Below, piece after piece: positions 61,560 to 64,000 of a DNA stretch of 64,000 nucleotides. The notes under the pieces were generated by a model. That model was not told the DNA's origin. It made no database searches and saw nothing but the letters and a program-made list of their open reading frames with translations. Position 1 is the first letter of the stretch, and every line of letters starts with the position of its first letter. The translations under genes were made by a program, and so were the position numbers. The stretch is from Epiperipatus broadwayi (lineage: Eukaryota > Onychophora > Udeonychophora > Euonychophora > Peripatidae), in contig JAQFVV010006255.1 in the NCBI GenBank assembly GCA_028023455.1, forward strand, positions 3,970,001 through 4,034,000, in the 5' to 3' direction.

Positions 61560-63877
61560 ATTCCATTTCAAAAGATAATAATCATCATCTTCAACTATTG
61601 TCAATTCACTGCAGGATAAAAGGTTTCTCCAATGTTATACAATTTCTCCAATTTCTAATCTCTCAACTCCAATCACACTGGCAAATTCCTTTATTTCATC
61701 CATCTGCCTCATATGCAATCTCTTTCTAGCATCTACAATCTCTTGAAATGTAGCTTAAGAATTCAACTCTTCAATCTATTATCATCTCTTCTAGCAATAC
61801 ATATAGCCCAGCTCCACTTCAGTCTCTTAATTCTTTCAATAATGTCAGTGATACCTGTTTATTTCTTATCCATGAATTTCATTTTTGACCCCTTCTAGTT
61901 ACATCTAATATACATGCCTCCATATTATGTTGAGTGGTTGAAGTCTTTGTATAGATCTTCTGTTATCAAGTCTCAGATTTAAAAGTAATAACTGGTAAAC
62001 ACATTTTTTAAGTCTTTTTTTAAAAAACACATAGGCCTATTTCCTTTAAATATTAAGTTATTTCTACTAAAAGAACTCCATCCAAGTTTAATTCTAATAT
62101 TAATTTCATCCATTATATTTCCACCTGTATTAATAATAAGATCAAGGTATTTGTAGTTTTTACCTTTATCTATTCATCATTATTAATCTTTATTTTCTTC
62201 TTTTGAGAAAATCCATTAACATTGTTTTTTTAGCATTTATCTTTAGTCCTTTTTTTATTATTTTCACCTGATAATTCTTGCAATATTTATTGAAACTCTG
62301 AAGCATTATTTGTAAAAACAATTACATTATCTGCAAAATGTAGGTTACTTAAACAATCTCCATTTACTTTTAATCCCTTAGCTTACCATTTTAATCTACA
62401 AAATACTGATTGTAAAAATGCTGTAAAAAGTTTTGGAGATATGGAGTCATCCTGTCAAACAGCCTTCTCAATGTTATTCTTTTTAGCACAACTATGTAAT
62501 TTAATCATAGTTGTTGCTTTCTAATAAAGAGTATTCAGGATATAATGATATCTTGGTTCTATATCTTGACGATTCATGTTTTAACCACTGAAGAAATGCT
62601 TATAAAGTCAAATGTATTTTCATAATTTACAAATACAAAACATAATGTCAATCAAAGCTCATTAGTCCTTTCTATAACATCTCTCAATATTTAGATGTGA
62701 TCCACTGTGCTAAAATCACTTTCAAATCATGCGTGTTCTTTTGGTTTCACTTTTAAATCCTGCTTATTCCTTTGGTTGGTTACAATCCAAAGTTCACTGT
62801 ATATAAATTATAATTATCTTGGTAAAATTTTATACAAAACTGATAAATGACTGATGAGTCTATAAATTTTCAATATTTTTTATCACCTTTTTTTAAATAT
62901 CAAGATTGTTATTGCATTTTCCCAATAATCTATATATTTTTATTATTTAAACATTTACTATATAACTTTGCCAATAATTTTTCTATTTTTTCACTTGCTT
63001 CAGCTTTTTCTTTTTCATAAATTTAATTGCATGCCTTACTTTTTTATTTAAAGTACTGGGAATGCAGAAGATGTAACAATTATAGAAGATTCTATGTTTC
63101 CTTGTTCTTTATTTCTATATAATTAATTATTCATAGATTTCTTCTACCCACTGCATAATGTCATCTATCTTTTTTGTACTATATCCACCTTTGCTTCTTC
63201 TTGCAGAAATAATTTTTCTACTAATCCCAAAATGTTGTTTTATACGTTTTAAGACTTTTATTCTCTTTAATAGTTTTCCTTGCTAATTCACAATTATTTT
63301 TTCTTATAAATTGTTTAGCTCTTTTTTTTTTTTTTGTCATTTTACAAAATTCTAGATATTCAATTCTTCTTAATGGATTATTTTTTTATTTATTTTTATA
63401 TTCCTTCTTTTCTTCACACATTGTCTTGTTTCAATAGAAAACTTATTGGTAAATTGCTCGTTTATTGTATCAACTATTTTATTGCAGTTCTTAATACTAT
63501 ATCAGTTATCTTTCTAGTGATCTCATTCAAATCTGAATTATCTTCAAAATCTGTTAATAGGTGAAAACGATTTGAAAGTTCTAATTTAAATTCATTAGAA
63601 TGTTTCCAATGATAAGGAATATCATCTGTGAATACTGTTTTTCTTACTAATTTTTGTCTCTAGTTTTGCATTAACATGTATCTTATATCTCACTAATTGA
63701 TGATCATTCCTGAATTGAATTTATTAAGAACATTATATATAATATCTTGAAATACATATTTTCTGTTAGTCAAACTATAATCCAAGTTGGCTATACCTTT
63801 GTTTTAAAGCTTCCATGTCTATTTCCATTTAACATTTTTCTCAAAGAAAGAATTCATAATACAATTTTTCCATTAAA
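61560..63877 (-). mobile_element. RTE-like LINE, copy 3 (5'-truncated, decayed)
   Basis: Reads right to left. It begins near 63877 with a YYEFFL...MEIDMEAL part equivalent to copy 1 position 28925, so the endonuclease core is absent; an A/B element lies immediately to the right. Then LTNRKYVFQD near 63765, HSNEFKLELSNRFHLLTDFE near 63535-63595 and the linker. In the polymerase, FADN occurs at 62326-62340 where FADD is expected, and the C-terminal part follows. Frame broken many times. The 3' end lies near 61575 in gatgatgattatt-type repeats. Confidence 0.8.
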
Positions 63878-64000
63878 CAACACACGGACACCATTTCCTA
63901 TGCTTACATAAACTATTAATACACAGGCAAAACTTATCATACTGTAGTGACACCCAAAGCAAGAGTATTCAATGGATGCAAGGTTTGTGCATAAAGTCCC
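63878..64000 (-). mobile_element. A/B-family repeat, cut by the window end
   Basis: Plus strand: inverted B (acacacggacaccatttcct, atgcttacataaactattaa), then A (aggcaaaacttatcatactg, agtattcaatggatgc, gtttgtgcataaagtccc) up to the last base. The module order equals that of the LINE 5' end (inverted B followed by forward A), so a LINE or an inverted-arm copy could follow beyond the window. Confidence 0.7.

Overview
The window is AT-rich, CpG-poor eukaryotic nuclear DNA, almost certainly from a metazoan. The evidence is one spliced exon with consensus splice sites, several animal-type non-LTR retrotransposons (RTE-like and others), two hAT transposase relics of the ZBED5/SCAND3 and ZMYM1 kinds, foldback elements and satellite DNA. 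Nothing looks bacterial, plastid or viral. I cannot resolve the phylum from the sequence; an invertebrate with long introns fits best.

The only host-gene sequence I can support is a 99-base exon on the minus strand at 15464-15562. It encodes 33 residues that match the conserved C-terminal block of mitochondrial alanine-glyoxylate aminotransferase 2 (AGXT2). Most of the window is therefore probably intron of, and flank to, an AGXT2-like gene transcribed right to left. I found no second exon.

Layout. 1-4.9 kb: AT-rich, nothing recognised. 4.9-5.05: short copy of a dispersed repeat (called the A/B family here). 5.8-7.05: hAT relic, ZBED5/SCAND3-like. 7.7-10.6: second hAT relic, ZMYM1-like, split by an A/B element at 9809-10123. 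11.93-13.44: 5'-truncated LINE with a 15-bp target-site duplication (TSD). 15.46-15.56: AGXT2-like exon. 16.8-17.8: about 96-bp satellite with a four-unit higher-order period. 17.8-26.8: AT-rich. 26.8-27.9: two A/B copies. 28.2-30.9: RTE copy 1. 31.69-31.87: A/B copy with a 16-bp TSD. 32.42-32.61: near-perfect palindrome. 32.86-36.99: LINE in the minus orientation whose 5' end is fused to the A/B repeat, the whole flanked by a 12-bp TSD. 41.29-41.44: A/B copy with a 14-bp TSD. 41.90-42.02: a 117-bp insert with a 15-bp TSD. 49.8-52.6: RTE copy 2. 53.6-54.15: long foldback element. 56.54-57.62: TA-flanked terminal-inverted-repeat transposon, CpG-rich. 61.6-63.9: RTE copy 3 on the minus strand. 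63.88-64.0: A/B copy running off the end.

No autonomous element is intact: every transposase or reverse-transcriptase frame is broken. The most unusual signal is the A/B family. It has foldback architecture, flips its modules relative to one another, carries retroposon-style 12-16 bp TSDs, and shares its sequence with the 5' end of the LINE at 32.9-37.0 kb. I saw no CRISPR array, operon or gene cluster of a new kind.
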